From Albibacterium bauzanense (GTDB lineage: Bacteria > Bacteroidota > Bacteroidia > Sphingobacteriales > Sphingobacteriaceae), in contig NZ_SMGO01000001.1 in NCBI RefSeq assembly GCF_004339765.1, forward strand, positions 1,116,001 through 1,180,000: a stretch of 64,000 nucleotides of DNA, read 5' to 3'. Numbering within the stretch: the first letter of the stretch is position 1; every line of letters begins with the position of its first letter. Shown piece by piece: positions 1-9,180 of the stretch. The position numbers were made by a program, and so were the translations under genes. The notes beneath the pieces were generated by a model. That model worked only from the letters and a program-made list of their open reading frames with translations. It made no database searches and was not told the DNA's origin.

Positions 1-1049
1 TCTGCAATCTCCCATTCGTTGATAGCCGTTAAAACCTGAACTAATCCACCCACTTTAGCTCCCACTTCAATTTTCTTGGGAACAAAAACATCCCCTTCTT
101 TTACAAATACAACTGATTCCATTCCAAGATCTATTACAGATGATTGAGGGAGCCATAAACTGTTTTTAATAAAGATCGGCACCTTAGCTTGTAACATTTC
201 ACCGATAATAAATCCTTCTGATGGCACATAGATACGTACCAATGTAAAATTCTCTCCTTCTCTAAAAATCGGCTGAATCAGATCAACATTTTCCACAAAA
301 GAATCATCAGGGTTTCTAAGAGAAGAAAACAGAATACGTTGATCTTTCTTAATCAATGAGGCATTTCCCGGGTCTAAAGAAAACTCAGCTACTAAACCTG
401 AATTTCCATAAACAGTAAAAACACTTTCACCTGCATTTAAGTATTGACCTTCTCGAACCATAACAGCCGAAGCTTCCTGATCCATCGTAGTAGAAGATCC
501 GTTTTCTACAATAAATCCATTAACCGGACTATAAACCCCTACCCGATACTCAGGAGTTCCCGATTTTAATACTCTATCAATTTGAGACTGTGACATTCCC
601 AGATATAAAAGCTTCTTCATGGCCGAACTCTTCACATCCCCGGAGTCTCCATTTTGAAGAAAAAGAAGCTCTCGCTGAGCAGCAACTAAATCAGGAGAGT
701 AAACCTCCATAATCAGCTGTCCTTTTCTAACTGGCTGATAATTGTATTTTATATTCAACTTCTCAATCCGGCCTGCCACCCGACTACTTATCATTGTTTT
801 TTCACGCGTATCGTACACTATACGGCCTTGTATCTCCAACTCCAGAACCTTGCTGCCAGAATCAGCATAAATAACCGGAGCCTGAGAAACAATCCTGCCA
901 TTTACAAGCTGTATACTCTTCTTTATATCATCACTTAATTCTTCCCCACTATGTAATACCGTATGCTCAGTAACCTTCTGCTTACAAGAAGAAGCCAAGA
1001 AAATAATACATAGAAAGGTAAACAAGCTACCTAAATAGTTCTTTTTCAT
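1..1049 (-). CDS. CusB-type efflux RND periplasmic adaptor (3' end outside window)
   Basis: Membrane-fusion subunit expected to join a CusA-type inner-membrane pump to a CusC-type outer-membrane channel for Cu(I)/Ag(I) or related metal export. 349 codons are visible and the C-terminus lies beyond the left edge. The N-terminus is a lipoprotein-type signal ending in LASSC, with Cys22 as probable lipidation site. It is followed by the adaptor pattern GRIVYDTREKTMISSRVAGRIEKL and later YSPDLVAAQRELL, typical of CusB barrel-sandwich and hairpin parts. The ATG at 1049 overlaps the end of the upstream channel gene by 23 bp, so the two are probably translationally coupled. Family assignment is from recognised motifs. 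Metal specificity is inferred from the operon (DUF3347 and HYC_CC_PP neighbours). Confidence 0.85.
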   Translation of the reverse strand, partial: MKKNYLGSLFTFLCIIFLASSCKQKVTEHTVLHSGEELSDDIKKSIQLVNGRIVSQAPVIYADSGSKVLELEIQGRIVYDTREKTMISSRVAGRIEKLNIKYNYQPVRKGQLIMEVYSPDLVAAQRELLFLQNGDSGDVKSSAMKKLLYLGMSQSQIDRVLKSGTPEYRVGVYSPVNGFIVENGSSTTMDQEASAVMVREGQYLNAGESVFTVYGNSGLVAEFSLDPGNASLIKKDQRILFSSLRNPDDSFVENVDLIQPIFREGENFTLVRIYVPSEGFIIGEMLQAKVPIFIKNSLWLPQSSVIDLGMESVVFVKEGDVFVPKKIEVGAKVGGLVQVLTAINEWEIA

Positions 1050-2280
1050 AGTCTATTATTAATTGATAGAACGTTAACTTTTCATCTAATAAATTATTTT
1101 CCATCATATTCCATGCTTCCCAGTTATCAATAATAACCGGCAATTGAATTTTGTTCTCTTGATACGATTGAAAATTTGCATCCAATGCCCGCTTTAAAGA
1201 AGGGATAATCTTTGATTCAAGATTGTCCAATCGTTTCTGCACATTCAAAATCTCATACTGCATTCCGTAAACCATACCCTGCCTCTCTAAAAGCATACCT
1301 TGTCGTTCTTTTTGCATAGCATCAATTTCCAGGTTCATTGCAGAAACTTCATTTTTATACATTTTACTGCTCCACGGTGCTATCGGTATTGATATCATTC
1401 CCATAATGCTATAAGAGTTTGGCATCATACCTGCGCCAAGAGGTGACATATGATCAAATCGTATCTTAAGACCAGGGCGGCTTTCCTTTTTCATGACTTC
1501 CACTCCAAGCTTCATACTGGCAATCTCTCGTTCCATTTTAATGATGTCTGCTCGCTGGTCTGCTAAAGAAGCAGTATCTAAAACAGCCTGTGGAACAAAT
1601 ACCAACTGCTCTGATGTATCAATAGAAAAATAAGTATCTCCAGCCTGGTTCATCAAAGAATTAAGCCAAGCCCGAGATTTAGAAATCTCGCCTTCCTGCA
1701 TCAAAATCATATTCTGATTTTCTTCAATTTTAGCATCAATATTAAAAATGCTCCCTAACTGACTTTGGTTATATTTATACCTAATCTCTTCAACCTCTCG
1801 CATTGTTTGCATAATTTTTTCATTTTCACGCAAAACTTGTATCCGCTCTAAAGCAATCAACCAACCAAAATACAGGCTTTTAGCTTGAGCTTTTAACTCA
1901 TTTAATTTTACATCCCTACTTGCATATTCTATATCTCCAAGAGAGATAATGGCTTTTTGATTTGCTTTCTGCTGTGAAAAATTAGGAATATCCTGCTCTA
2001 CTTGAAACATAAGAGAGCCTTTGTCATCCGCCATCGGATTTTGTCCGGGATAAGGTGTCATATAAGTTCCGGCACCTACCATCGGAGCCATCCAGGAAGT
2101 CGCAGCTTCTGATTTATAATTATAACTCTTCGCCTTCAAATCATACGATTCAAGGGAAACATTCTGCTTCTCTATTCTTGTTAAAATATCATTAATCGAT
2201 AAAGACAATGAATCCTGTGCAAATACACTTACAGGCATCAGGAGAAGCAACAAACAAGTATATTTAATGTGGTGCATCAT
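1027..2280 (-). CDS. TolC-family outer-membrane channel, CusC-like
   Basis: Outer-membrane efflux channel of the metal pump encoded in this operon. The protein of 417 residues starts with a signal peptide (MMHHIKY, hydrophobic LLLLLMPVSVFA, cleavage before Q). The mature part has the long alternating helices of the TolC fold, for example LKAQAKSLYFGWLIALERIQVL and a second repeat with ERQGMLLERQGMVYGMQYEI. An in-frame ATG at 2313 exists, but starting there would put ten charged residues before the signal peptide, so the ATG at 2280 (or 2277) is preferred. That start lies inside the 3' end of the preceding pump ORF, a 17-bp overlap consistent with coupled translation. Assignment to the TolC family is firm. 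The CusC role is inferred from gene order. Confidence 0.85.
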   Translation of the reverse strand: MMHHIKYTCLLLLLMPVSVFAQDSLSLSINDILTRIEKQNVSLESYDLKAKSYNYKSEAATSWMAPMVGAGTYMTPYPGQNPMADDKGSLMFQVEQDIPNFSQQKANQKAIISLGDIEYASRDVKLNELKAQAKSLYFGWLIALERIQVLRENEKIMQTMREVEEIRYKYNQSQLGSIFNIDAKIEENQNMILMQEGEISKSRAWLNSLMNQAGDTYFSIDTSEQLVFVPQAVLDTASLADQRADIIKMEREIASMKLGVEVMKKESRPGLKIRFDHMSPLGAGMMPNSYSIMGMISIPIAPWSSKMYKNEVSAMNLEIDAMQKERQGMLLERQGMVYGMQYEILNVQKRLDNLESKIIPSLKRALDANFQSYQENKIQLPVIIDNWEAWNMMENNLLDEKLTFYQLIIDYEKELFR

Positions 2281-4198
2281 GGGTTTCAAGTTTTCCGAAT
2301 TTTCGTAGTTCATACTCTTTAGACATTAAAAATATAAGAGGTGTCACCAAAAGGATGTGAATAGAAGATGTAAAAACACCCCCAATCATTGGCAGTACAA
2401 TAGGTTTCATAATATCAGTACCAACACCAGTTGCCCATAGTATAGGTACCAGTCCAAATAACGAAACACAAACGGTCATAATTTTAGGCCGTAAGCGTTT
2501 GCTTGCTCCCCAAATCACATACTTTCTCAAATCCGCTTTACTAATGGTTTCTCTGCTATTGCCTTTTTCTTTGATCAATTGCTGCATGGCATCATTTAGA
2601 TAAATCACCATCACAATACCTGTTTCAACCGCAATTCCAAAAAGGGCGATAAAACCAACAGCGACTCCAATAGAAAGATTAGCACCCCAGAAATAAACCA
2701 TATATACACCTCCAATCAGTGCAAATGGTATTGTTATTAAGCTCAGGAAGGCTTCTCTAACAGAATGAAATGCAAAATAAAGTGAGAAGAAAATGATGAC
2801 CAAAACAACCGGTGCAATCCAAATTAATGTTTGTTGCCCACGGATCAGGTTTTCATATTGACCGCTCCATTCTAAGAAATAACCCCGTGGCAGAATACCA
2901 TCTGCAGCATTCAATTTCTCCATCGCTTCCTCAACTGTACTTCCTAAATCCCGATCACGAACATTAAACATAACCGCTCCGCGCAATAAAGCATTTTCTG
3001 AAGTGATCATAGGTGGTCCCTCTTCAAACTTAATAGTCGCCACAGCACTTAAAGGAACTTCGCCAAATACAGGACTCATTAAAGGGATCCGATTGAGTTG
3101 ATCAATGCTATTTCGATAGTCTTGCAACAAGCGAACATTAATACTAAAGCGCTGTCTTCCCTCAATGGTCTGTCCAACAGGAGCACCACCAATGGCAGAT
3201 TCAACAGTCTGGTTCACATCATCAACATTCAATCCATACCGAGCTAACGCATCCCTATTGATATCAACATTTAAATATTTTCCACCAGTTACCGGCTCCA
3301 CAAAAAGATCCTGAACTCCTGGCGTACCTTCCAAAGCATTCCTTACTTTTTCTGAAACATTGGCAATAGTATCCAGATTCTGACCATATACTTTAATTCC
3401 AACATCTGTACGAATACCCGTTGCAAGCATATTTATCCGATTAATAATCGGCTGCGTCCATCCATTCACTACTCCAGGAATCTGAAGCTTTGTGTCCAGC
3501 TCTTTAATAATATCGTCTTTAGTTATTCCTTCTCTCCATTGATTTTTTGGTTTAAGCATAATCATTGTTTCAATCATGCTTAAAGGAGAGTTATCTGTAG
3601 ATGTACTGGCTCTACCAGCTTTACCCAATACCTTATCTACCTCGGGCACCTGTTTAATGATCTTATCCTGAACCTGCAAAATTCTTCTGATCTCATCATT
3701 ACTTACATCAGGTAAGGTTACCGGCATAAACAATATACTCTGTTCATCCAGCGTCGGCATAAACTCAGATCCCATGTTCTTTAACACAGGAATAGTAATT
3801 AATAATGCAAGGATATTAATAGCCAGCGTAGTTTTCCGCCACTCTAAAACCCATTCTATTATAGGCTCATAGATCCGTTCTAAGAAACGATTCACCGGAT
3901 TTGAACTATCAGGTTTAAATTTACCTTTCATAAAAAAGGAAATCAATACCGGCGCCAATGTTAACACCAATAAAGCATCCACAATCATGATGAAAGTCTT
4001 GGTATAAGCAATGGGATGAAACATCTTTCCTTCCTGTCCTGTCAACATAAATACCGGAAGAAAAGAAGTGATAATAATTACAGTGGCAAAGAAAACACCA
4101 CGACTTACCTGCTTGCTGCTCTTTTCAATGATTTGAAGCCTCTCTTCTTCAGATATCCATTGAGGCGTCTTTTTAAATAATCTTTTAAACCAATTCAT
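2264..4198 (-). CDS. CusA-like heavy-metal RND pump, C-terminal part (split gene)
   Basis: 644 residues matching the part of a CusA/CzcA pump from just before TM5 to the C-terminus. It begins with a basic cytoplasmic stretch and ISEEERLQIIEKSSKQVSRG, then the TM5-6 region (VFFATVIIITSFLPVF, LTGQEGKMFHPIAYTKTF), the second periplasmic porter domain (GSEFMPTLDEQSILFMPVTLP, a typical HME-family signature), and TM8-12 ending in PMIGGVFTSSIHILLVTPLIFLM. The upstream ORF encodes the missing N-terminal part. Its stop and this ATG are arranged as TAG-C-ATG, so the two are in different frames one base apart. Together they give about 1075 residues, near the usual 1040-1050 of CusA. Either a frameshifted gene, a sequencing error, or a real two-chain pump with translational coupling. 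Confidence 0.85.
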   Translation of the reverse strand: MNWFKRLFKKTPQWISEEERLQIIEKSSKQVSRGVFFATVIIITSFLPVFMLTGQEGKMFHPIAYTKTFIMIVDALLVLTLAPVLISFFMKGKFKPDSSNPVNRFLERIYEPIIEWVLEWRKTTLAINILALLITIPVLKNMGSEFMPTLDEQSILFMPVTLPDVSNDEIRRILQVQDKIIKQVPEVDKVLGKAGRASTSTDNSPLSMIETMIMLKPKNQWREGITKDDIIKELDTKLQIPGVVNGWTQPIINRINMLATGIRTDVGIKVYGQNLDTIANVSEKVRNALEGTPGVQDLFVEPVTGGKYLNVDINRDALARYGLNVDDVNQTVESAIGGAPVGQTIEGRQRFSINVRLLQDYRNSIDQLNRIPLMSPVFGEVPLSAVATIKFEEGPPMITSENALLRGAVMFNVRDRDLGSTVEEAMEKLNAADGILPRGYFLEWSGQYENLIRGQQTLIWIAPVVLVIIFFSLYFAFHSVREAFLSLITIPFALIGGVYMVYFWGANLSIGVAVGFIALFGIAVETGIVMVIYLNDAMQQLIKEKGNSRETISKADLRKYVIWGASKRLRPKIMTVCVSLFGLVPILWATGVGTDIMKPIVLPMIGGVFTSSIHILLVTPLIFLMSKEYELRKFGKLETHDAPH

Positions 4199-4199
4199 G

Positions 4200-5495
4200 C
4201 TATTCAGATTTTGATTTTTGACTTAATTCCCACTCATGATATCGGTCAGATAAGTGTTTATATGAATTTTCACTCATAATAATTCCATTATCTACAATTA
4301 CTCCAATAGCTAAAGCAATACCTGTTAATGACATGATATTAGAAGAAACTCCAAAAGCATTCAATAAAATAAAGCTGGCAGCCACCGTAATTGGTATCTG
4401 AATAATAATACTTAATGCGCTACGCCAATGGAAAAGGAAGATGATAACAATAAGAGAAACGATTATCATTTCTTCAATTAAGGTATTTCTAATGGATGAG
4501 ATTGATTCCTTAATCAATTCTCCACGATCATAAACTATATCAAACTTCACATTTTCAGGAAGCCCTTTACTCACTTCAATCATTTTAGCTTTTACATCGT
4601 CAATAACCTGAGCTGCATTCTCTCCATAGCGCATAACCACAATACCTCCTACTCTTTCACCCTCACCATCTTGGTCAAATATGCCCAGTCTTGCCTCACC
4701 GGTCATTTGCACAGTTCCAACATCAGAAACATAGATGGGTACTCCATTTTGATTTCCAACCGGAATTTTCTGGATATCTTCTATAGATTCCAGATAGCCA
4801 TTGGTTTTAATGATATAACCGATATCACTCACTTCGTACTTTCTACCTCCACTTTCATTGTTATTAGCACGAACAGCAGTGATAACATCTGGAACCGAAA
4901 GCTTATAATATAAAAGTTTATTAGGATCTACTGTTACTTGGTATTGTTTTTGAAAGCCTCCAAAAGAAGCTATTTCACTCACACCAGGAACATTCTGTAA
5001 AGCGAATTTAACATACCAGTCTTGTATTGCTCTTTGCTCTCCCAGATCCAAATCTGGTGCGTCCAATGTATACCATAAAATATGTCCTACTCCTGTTCCA
5101 TCAGGTCCCAATTGAGGTGTTACATCTTGCGGTAGCGAACTAGTTATCGTACTCAACCTTTCCGATACGCGCTCTCGTGCCCAGTAAACATCCACATTAT
5201 CTTCAAAAACCACGTAGATAAAACTCATTCCAAACATAGAGGTAGCTCTTACATAGTTAACTTTAGGCAAACCCTGAAGATTGGTAACCAACGGATAAGT
5301 TATTTGATCTTCAACTAATTGTGGAGACCGACCCATCCATTCGGTAAAAACAATAACCTGGTTCTCCGATAGATCAGGAATAGCATCAATGGGGTTGTTC
5401 TTTATAGAGAATATCCCCCAGATAAAAATCCCAATGCTAAGGCTTAATACAATAAACCGATTCCGTAAAGACCATTCTATTAGGCGATGTACCAT
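4200..5495 (-). CDS. CusA-like heavy-metal RND pump, N-terminal part (split gene)
   Basis: 431 residues covering TM1, the first periplasmic porter domain and TM2-4 of a CusA/CzcA pump. The N-terminus MVHRLIEWSLRNRFIVLSLSI, the motif VIVFTEWMGRSPQLVEDQITYPL and the TM4 motif GVIVDNGIIMSENSYKHLS are characteristic. The Asp in VDNG corresponds to the proton-relay aspartate of this family. The ORF ends in a charged cytoplasmic linker (WELSQKSKSE) where intact homologues continue into TM5. The rest of the pump is in the next ORF. The start is 2 bp after the DUF3347 gene, so they form one operon. The break lies in a cytoplasmic loop, which could tolerate two polypeptides. The alternative is loss of one frame register near the A-rich stretch at 4211-4220. 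Confidence 0.85.
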   Translation of the reverse strand: MVHRLIEWSLRNRFIVLSLSIGIFIWGIFSIKNNPIDAIPDLSENQVIVFTEWMGRSPQLVEDQITYPLVTNLQGLPKVNYVRATSMFGMSFIYVVFEDNVDVYWARERVSERLSTITSSLPQDVTPQLGPDGTGVGHILWYTLDAPDLDLGEQRAIQDWYVKFALQNVPGVSEIASFGGFQKQYQVTVDPNKLLYYKLSVPDVITAVRANNNESGGRKYEVSDIGYIIKTNGYLESIEDIQKIPVGNQNGVPIYVSDVGTVQMTGEARLGIFDQDGEGERVGGIVVMRYGENAAQVIDDVKAKMIEVSKGLPENVKFDIVYDRGELIKESISSIRNTLIEEMIIVSLIVIIFLFHWRSALSIIIQIPITVAASFILLNAFGVSSNIMSLTGIALAIGVIVDNGIIMSENSYKHLSDRYHEWELSQKSKSE

Positions 5496-5497
5496 AA

Positions 5498-6115
5498 TTA
5501 CATTACAAGTTCATCGATTGAACCACAATTAAGCATACTCTCACCATAATAAGGGTTCTTAATTTCATTCTTTTCAGTTAACCAGTTAGCATCAACCATT
5601 GGACAATGGGCTTTATAAAGTTTCCTTCCAGCACCAAAAGTTTTCACCAATGCGTAAACATCTTCACTCATCTTCTCAAAAGATTCACGTTGAACTTCAA
5701 TATTATTTACATTGGTAGCAATAGCAGTAGCGTGTTCCTTAAGAGCATTCTCACTCTTTACATACATGTTTTTTTGCTCTTCGCTAAAAGCAGATTTATC
5801 TACATGATTAATAAGTTCTGAAAGTGCCATTCCTCCCGATGCAGCTGCCTTATTATCATCTTTACCTAAAGCAGTACTGACATTAATATAATAGTCAACA
5901 ATTTGTTTAATAGATGAGGAAACTTCAGGCGACAGATCAGAAAACAGTGGTGTTATTGCCTTAAGATCAGCATCCTTAACAGCAACGTGTTCTGTATGAT
6001 CAGACTCAACATGAGTTTCTGTAGCTGCTGTAGAGGTTGCATTTTGTGGAGTATTATTACAAGCCGAAATGCCAAGAGCAATTATTGCAATTGAACTTAA
6101 AAAGATAGTTTTCAT
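5498..6115 (-). CDS. DUF3347 copper-binding-type lipoprotein
   Basis: 205 residues with a lipoprotein signal (lipobox ending at Cys19, GISAC) and a His-rich segment (HVESDHTEHVAV, residues 35-46). The DUF3347 domain covers about residues 50-200. The C-terminal signature with C171-P-M173, NPYYG and M194-L-N-C197 is the conserved Cys/Met pattern found in this domain and fused to some CusB proteins, and is suited to soft-metal binding. It is probably a periplasmic or surface metal-binding partner of the Cus-type pump encoded immediately downstream. The gene lies 198 bp after the HYC_CC_PP gene and 2 bp before cusA. Domain assignment is from motif recognition. The metal is inferred. Confidence 0.8.
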   Translation of the reverse strand: MKTIFLSSIAIIALGISACNNTPQNATSTAATETHVESDHTEHVAVKDADLKAITPLFSDLSPEVSSSIKQIVDYYINVSTALGKDDNKAAASGGMALSELINHVDKSAFSEEQKNMYVKSENALKEHATAIATNVNNIEVQRESFEKMSEDVYALVKTFGAGRKLYKAHCPMVDANWLTEKNEIKNPYYGESMLNCGSIDELVM

Positions 6116-6312
6116 TGTTATATAATTTATTGTATGATGTGTTTTAAAGATTGTATCTCTATCAAATCATCCATCGCATTCAAACAGTTCAACAACCATT
6201 CAGAATGAAAGAATAATTTAATTATAAGCTAGAAAATAGCAGTTGAATAAAGCATTTAAGAAAATGCCGATCAGCAGAATTTAATAAGTTCTGTGACCTA
6301 TTAAGGAGGGTA

Positions 6313-6714
6313 TTATATTATAAATGTACAGTTACGAAGATAGACCGGAACACTCTGCACATTGGGTGGTGCATTACTTACTGGGTGTTCGCTTGCGTCT
6401 GTTGGTAGATTTAAAAAAGCAGGTTGTTCATGAATGCTTAAAGGCAAAGAAATTGCCCAAGTCTGCATTAACTTTAAAGATGGTTCAGCCTTTAACTGAT
6501 CTGTACTAACTTTGGTAATCTTTACTTCATCCTTACAGCAGTGGTCTTTCTCCATTTCAGGAGAATCAGGCATCCCACAGTCTTGCAACTCCTCAGCTCC
6601 ATAAAGAATAGAAGCTGAAGTCAGCTTATCCATGCAATAATGGAAATGCATAGCAAACCCTGTTGAATTACCCAGGTATACAAAAGCCAGAAGTACAAGA
6701 AGTAGCTTTTTCAT
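6313..6714 (-). CDS. HYC_CC_PP family small secreted protein
   Basis: 133 residues. A signal peptide (MKKLLLVLLAFVYLGNSTGFA) precedes the signature H-Y-C at residues 25-27, then Cys46, a Cys59-Cys60 pair and Pro-rich C-terminal segments. This matches the Bacteroidota family named for its HYC, CC and PP motifs, which is common next to heavy-metal efflux genes. No enzymatic motif is visible. The His/Cys/Met content (AMHFHYCM, DHCC) suggests metal binding, which is inference. The ATG at 6714 is chosen because it opens directly into the signal peptide; the reading frame extends three codons further only to a TTG. It is the first gene of the apparent metal-efflux operon, 198 bp before the DUF3347 gene. 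Confidence 0.7.
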   Translation of the reverse strand: MKKLLLVLLAFVYLGNSTGFAMHFHYCMDKLTSASILYGAEELQDCGMPDSPEMEKDHCCKDEVKITKVSTDQLKAEPSLKLMQTWAISLPLSIHEQPAFLNLPTDASEHPVSNAPPNVQSVPVYLRNCTFII

Positions 6715-6802
6715 TGAAAGCAAAGGTACAAAATGATTTAATGAGTTTTATAAAACTACCGTTACAAAGGAATAAATCTTTGAATCTATATTCTGCAACT
6801 AA

Positions 6803-7531
6803 CTACTCCAAATGCGGAGCCAGTGCCTTAGCCCAAACATCATAACCTGCCGGAGTCATATGTAGGCTGTCTGACAGAAAATAGGCTGGATTAGGTCTGC
6901 CATTTCCAAGCAACATAGGCTTAACGATATCTACATAACTTGAATTACTAACCGTCTCCAAATAATTTTCAACCAACGTATTTGTTTTCGTAAATTTATC
7001 CATCAAGGCCCAACGGCTCGGACTAGGTTTAATAGAAATGTAGGTAATCTTTGTTTTAGGTAGCTGATACCTGATATCTTCAAAGAAATCCTTTAAATCA
7101 CTAAAAACCTTCTCAGGAGATTTTCCTGCATTAACATCATTATCGCCTACGTATACTACTACCTGCTTAGGCTGATAAGGAAACAACATTCTGAAAGCAT
7201 AATAATGTACTTCGTCAGTCTGAGAGCCTCCAAAACCCCTGTTTATGATAAATTTGCCAGGAAAATAAGAATCCAAATCCTTCCACATAACCATAGAAGA
7301 GCTTCCAACAAAGAGAATAGATCCCTTCTTAGGTGGATTCTCTTTATCTTGCTGCTCAAATGCCGCAATTGACTTTTCCCATTTCTCAATGTCCTGAGGG
7401 ATATTCTGAACTGTATTAAACTTTGAGTTAGCTTTACTATTCTTAATCTGTGGACTGCATGCAAATACAAAAGCCAACAGTGCCAATAAGAAACTGCCAA
7501 CAATAGGTTTAATTAAGTTTAATCTTTTCAT
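6803..7531 (-). CDS. SGNH/GDSL-type hydrolase lipoprotein
   Basis: 242 residues, probably a lipid-anchored esterase or acetyl-esterase of the SGNH fold. The N-terminus is a signal peptide with lipobox Cys25 (FVFAC). Fold blocks are clear: block I FVGSSSMVMW with nucleophile Ser, block II INRGFGGS, block III YVGDNDVNAG and block V DSLHMTPAGYDVW with the Asp-His pair. The substrate cannot be told from sequence; relatives act on acylated sugars or lipids. The start at 7531 is chosen because upstream codons would add 14 residues ahead of an otherwise typical signal peptide. The gene is downstream of the cardiolipin synthase on the same strand, 54 bp away. Confidence 0.8.
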   Translation of the reverse strand: MKRLNLIKPIVGSFLLALLAFVFACSPQIKNSKANSKFNTVQNIPQDIEKWEKSIAAFEQQDKENPPKKGSILFVGSSSMVMWKDLDSYFPGKFIINRGFGGSQTDEVHYYAFRMLFPYQPKQVVVYVGDNDVNAGKSPEKVFSDLKDFFEDIRYQLPKTKITYISIKPSPSRWALMDKFTKTNTLVENYLETVSNSSYVDIVKPMLLGNGRPNPAYFLSDSLHMTPAGYDVWAKALAPHLE

Positions 7532-7585
7532 AGTATAGGTTGAAAATTCTAATTTATATAATTTATAACTCAAATCCTCTTTTTA

Positions 7586-9052
7586 TCATAATAAAGGTGC
7601 TAATAATCTGCAAACTGAATCTAACCCCCTTTTCAAAACCGATCGTTTTTTCCAGTACTTCATATCAATATGCTTACTATCTTTCTTATCAATTTCAAAT
7701 TGCTTCTGCATCTCTACACAAAGCTTCTTATCGTAAATTAAAGCTGCTATTTCGAAATTAATGTAAAAACTACGGATATCCATATTTACAGTACCCACAA
7801 AGGCAAGTTTTCCATCAACACAGATAGTTTTAGCATGCATAAAACCTTTTTTATACAAATATACGTGTACGCCTCTTTTTAACATTGGTTTTAAGAAAGA
7901 AAAAGAAGCATGACGAACAATATATGAATCTGGACGCATAGGCATAATCAATTCCACCTTTATTCCACTTGCTGCTGCAACTTGAAGTGCAGTACTAATT
8001 TGCTCACTCGGAATGAAGTAAGGCGTACAAATTTGAACCGATTCACTTGCACGGGCAATGGCTATTAAAATTGCCTCCATATTATAAGGTGAGGGCGAAC
8101 CAGGATCACTTAATGCAAAACTTACTGTTGCATCTCCATCAGAACCATCATCCAAATCCATATAATGTTCTGTTAACTCATAAGGAATGCCGTCAGAAAA
8201 ATGCCAGGTAAGCCAAAATTGAAATTGAAGAAGGAAAACTGACCTACCTTGTATTTTAACAGAAGTATCTCGCCAATATAAAGGGTTCTTTCCATCATTA
8301 ACGTAGCGTCCGGATATGTTAATTCCTCCAATAAATGCTGTAGAACCATCAATAATAGCAACCTTACGATGATTCCTAAAGTTGCTATCTGCCATAGAGG
8401 TAAATCTAACAGGCAAAAAGCGTATAAAATAAACCCCTGCTTCTTGCATCAGCGCTTCTTCTCTTTTCATTCTGGAAGAACCAAAATCATCTACCAAAAA
8501 ACGAACCTCTACACCTTCAAGAGCTTTTTCTATTAAGAGGTCAATAACCTGCCTCCCTAATTCATCAACCTCAAATATATAGTACTCGAAATGAATATGA
8601 TGCTTGGCATGTTTAATAGCTTCAATCAATTCAGGAAACTTCTGCTCGCCATTTATTAATAGCTTCACCTTATTATCCATAATAGGTGCAGAAACATTTT
8701 CATTATACAAAAAACGATAGGTGTTCGCCAAATCACCCAAAGAAATATCGAGTTTCTTTAAGTTCTCTTCTAACTGAGGCCTATGTTTTTGCCACCTGTC
8801 ATAAAAGATCTGATGTTCACCACTATTTTTCCGTTTAAAAACCTTCTTTTTCTTAAATCTCCGACCAAAGAAAAAATAGATACACAAACCAAGCCCTGGC
8901 AGAAAAACAATAACAAGCAGCCAGGCTAATGTCTTAGTAGGGTTTCTATTCTCAATAAGAATGGTGATAATTACTCCTGTATAAATCAGAGCTAAAGGAG
9001 CCCAATACCATTCTCTCGTAAAGTCTATTACTATTTTTAATAACTCCTCCAT
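7586..9052 (-). CDS. cls: Cardiolipin synthase (PLD superfamily)
   Basis: 488 residues, the usual size of bacterial cardiolipin synthase, which condenses two phosphatidylglycerol molecules into cardiolipin and glycerol at the inner membrane. There are two N-terminal membrane segments (about 15-33 and 43-63), a basic linker, and two phospholipase-D HKD motifs: H228-R-K230 with D235 (NHRKVAIIDG) and H406-A-K408 with D413 (MHAKTICVDG). Both motifs are intact, so the enzyme should be active. It may be cotranscribed with the SGNH hydrolase downstream. Related PLD-family lipid synthases cannot be fully excluded, but length and topology favour Cls. Confidence 0.92.
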   Translation of the reverse strand: MEELLKIVIDFTREWYWAPLALIYTGVIITILIENRNPTKTLAWLLVIVFLPGLGLCIYFFFGRRFKKKKVFKRKNSGEHQIFYDRWQKHRPQLEENLKKLDISLGDLANTYRFLYNENVSAPIMDNKVKLLINGEQKFPELIEAIKHAKHHIHFEYYIFEVDELGRQVIDLLIEKALEGVEVRFLVDDFGSSRMKREEALMQEAGVYFIRFLPVRFTSMADSNFRNHRKVAIIDGSTAFIGGINISGRYVNDGKNPLYWRDTSVKIQGRSVFLLQFQFWLTWHFSDGIPYELTEHYMDLDDGSDGDATVSFALSDPGSPSPYNMEAILIAIARASESVQICTPYFIPSEQISTALQVAAASGIKVELIMPMRPDSYIVRHASFSFLKPMLKRGVHVYLYKKGFMHAKTICVDGKLAFVGTVNMDIRSFYINFEIAALIYDKKLCVEMQKQFEIDKKDSKHIDMKYWKKRSVLKRGLDSVCRLLAPLL

Positions 9053-9180
9053 AAAACGAAATGAATGGTTTTATCTCTTAAGACCTCTAAGATAAAGATA
9101 TAATTTAAAAAAACTCAACAGATTATTTGGCCCCTTTTAGAGTATCTTTGTTTAATTAATGCGCATTAAACAACAACATA

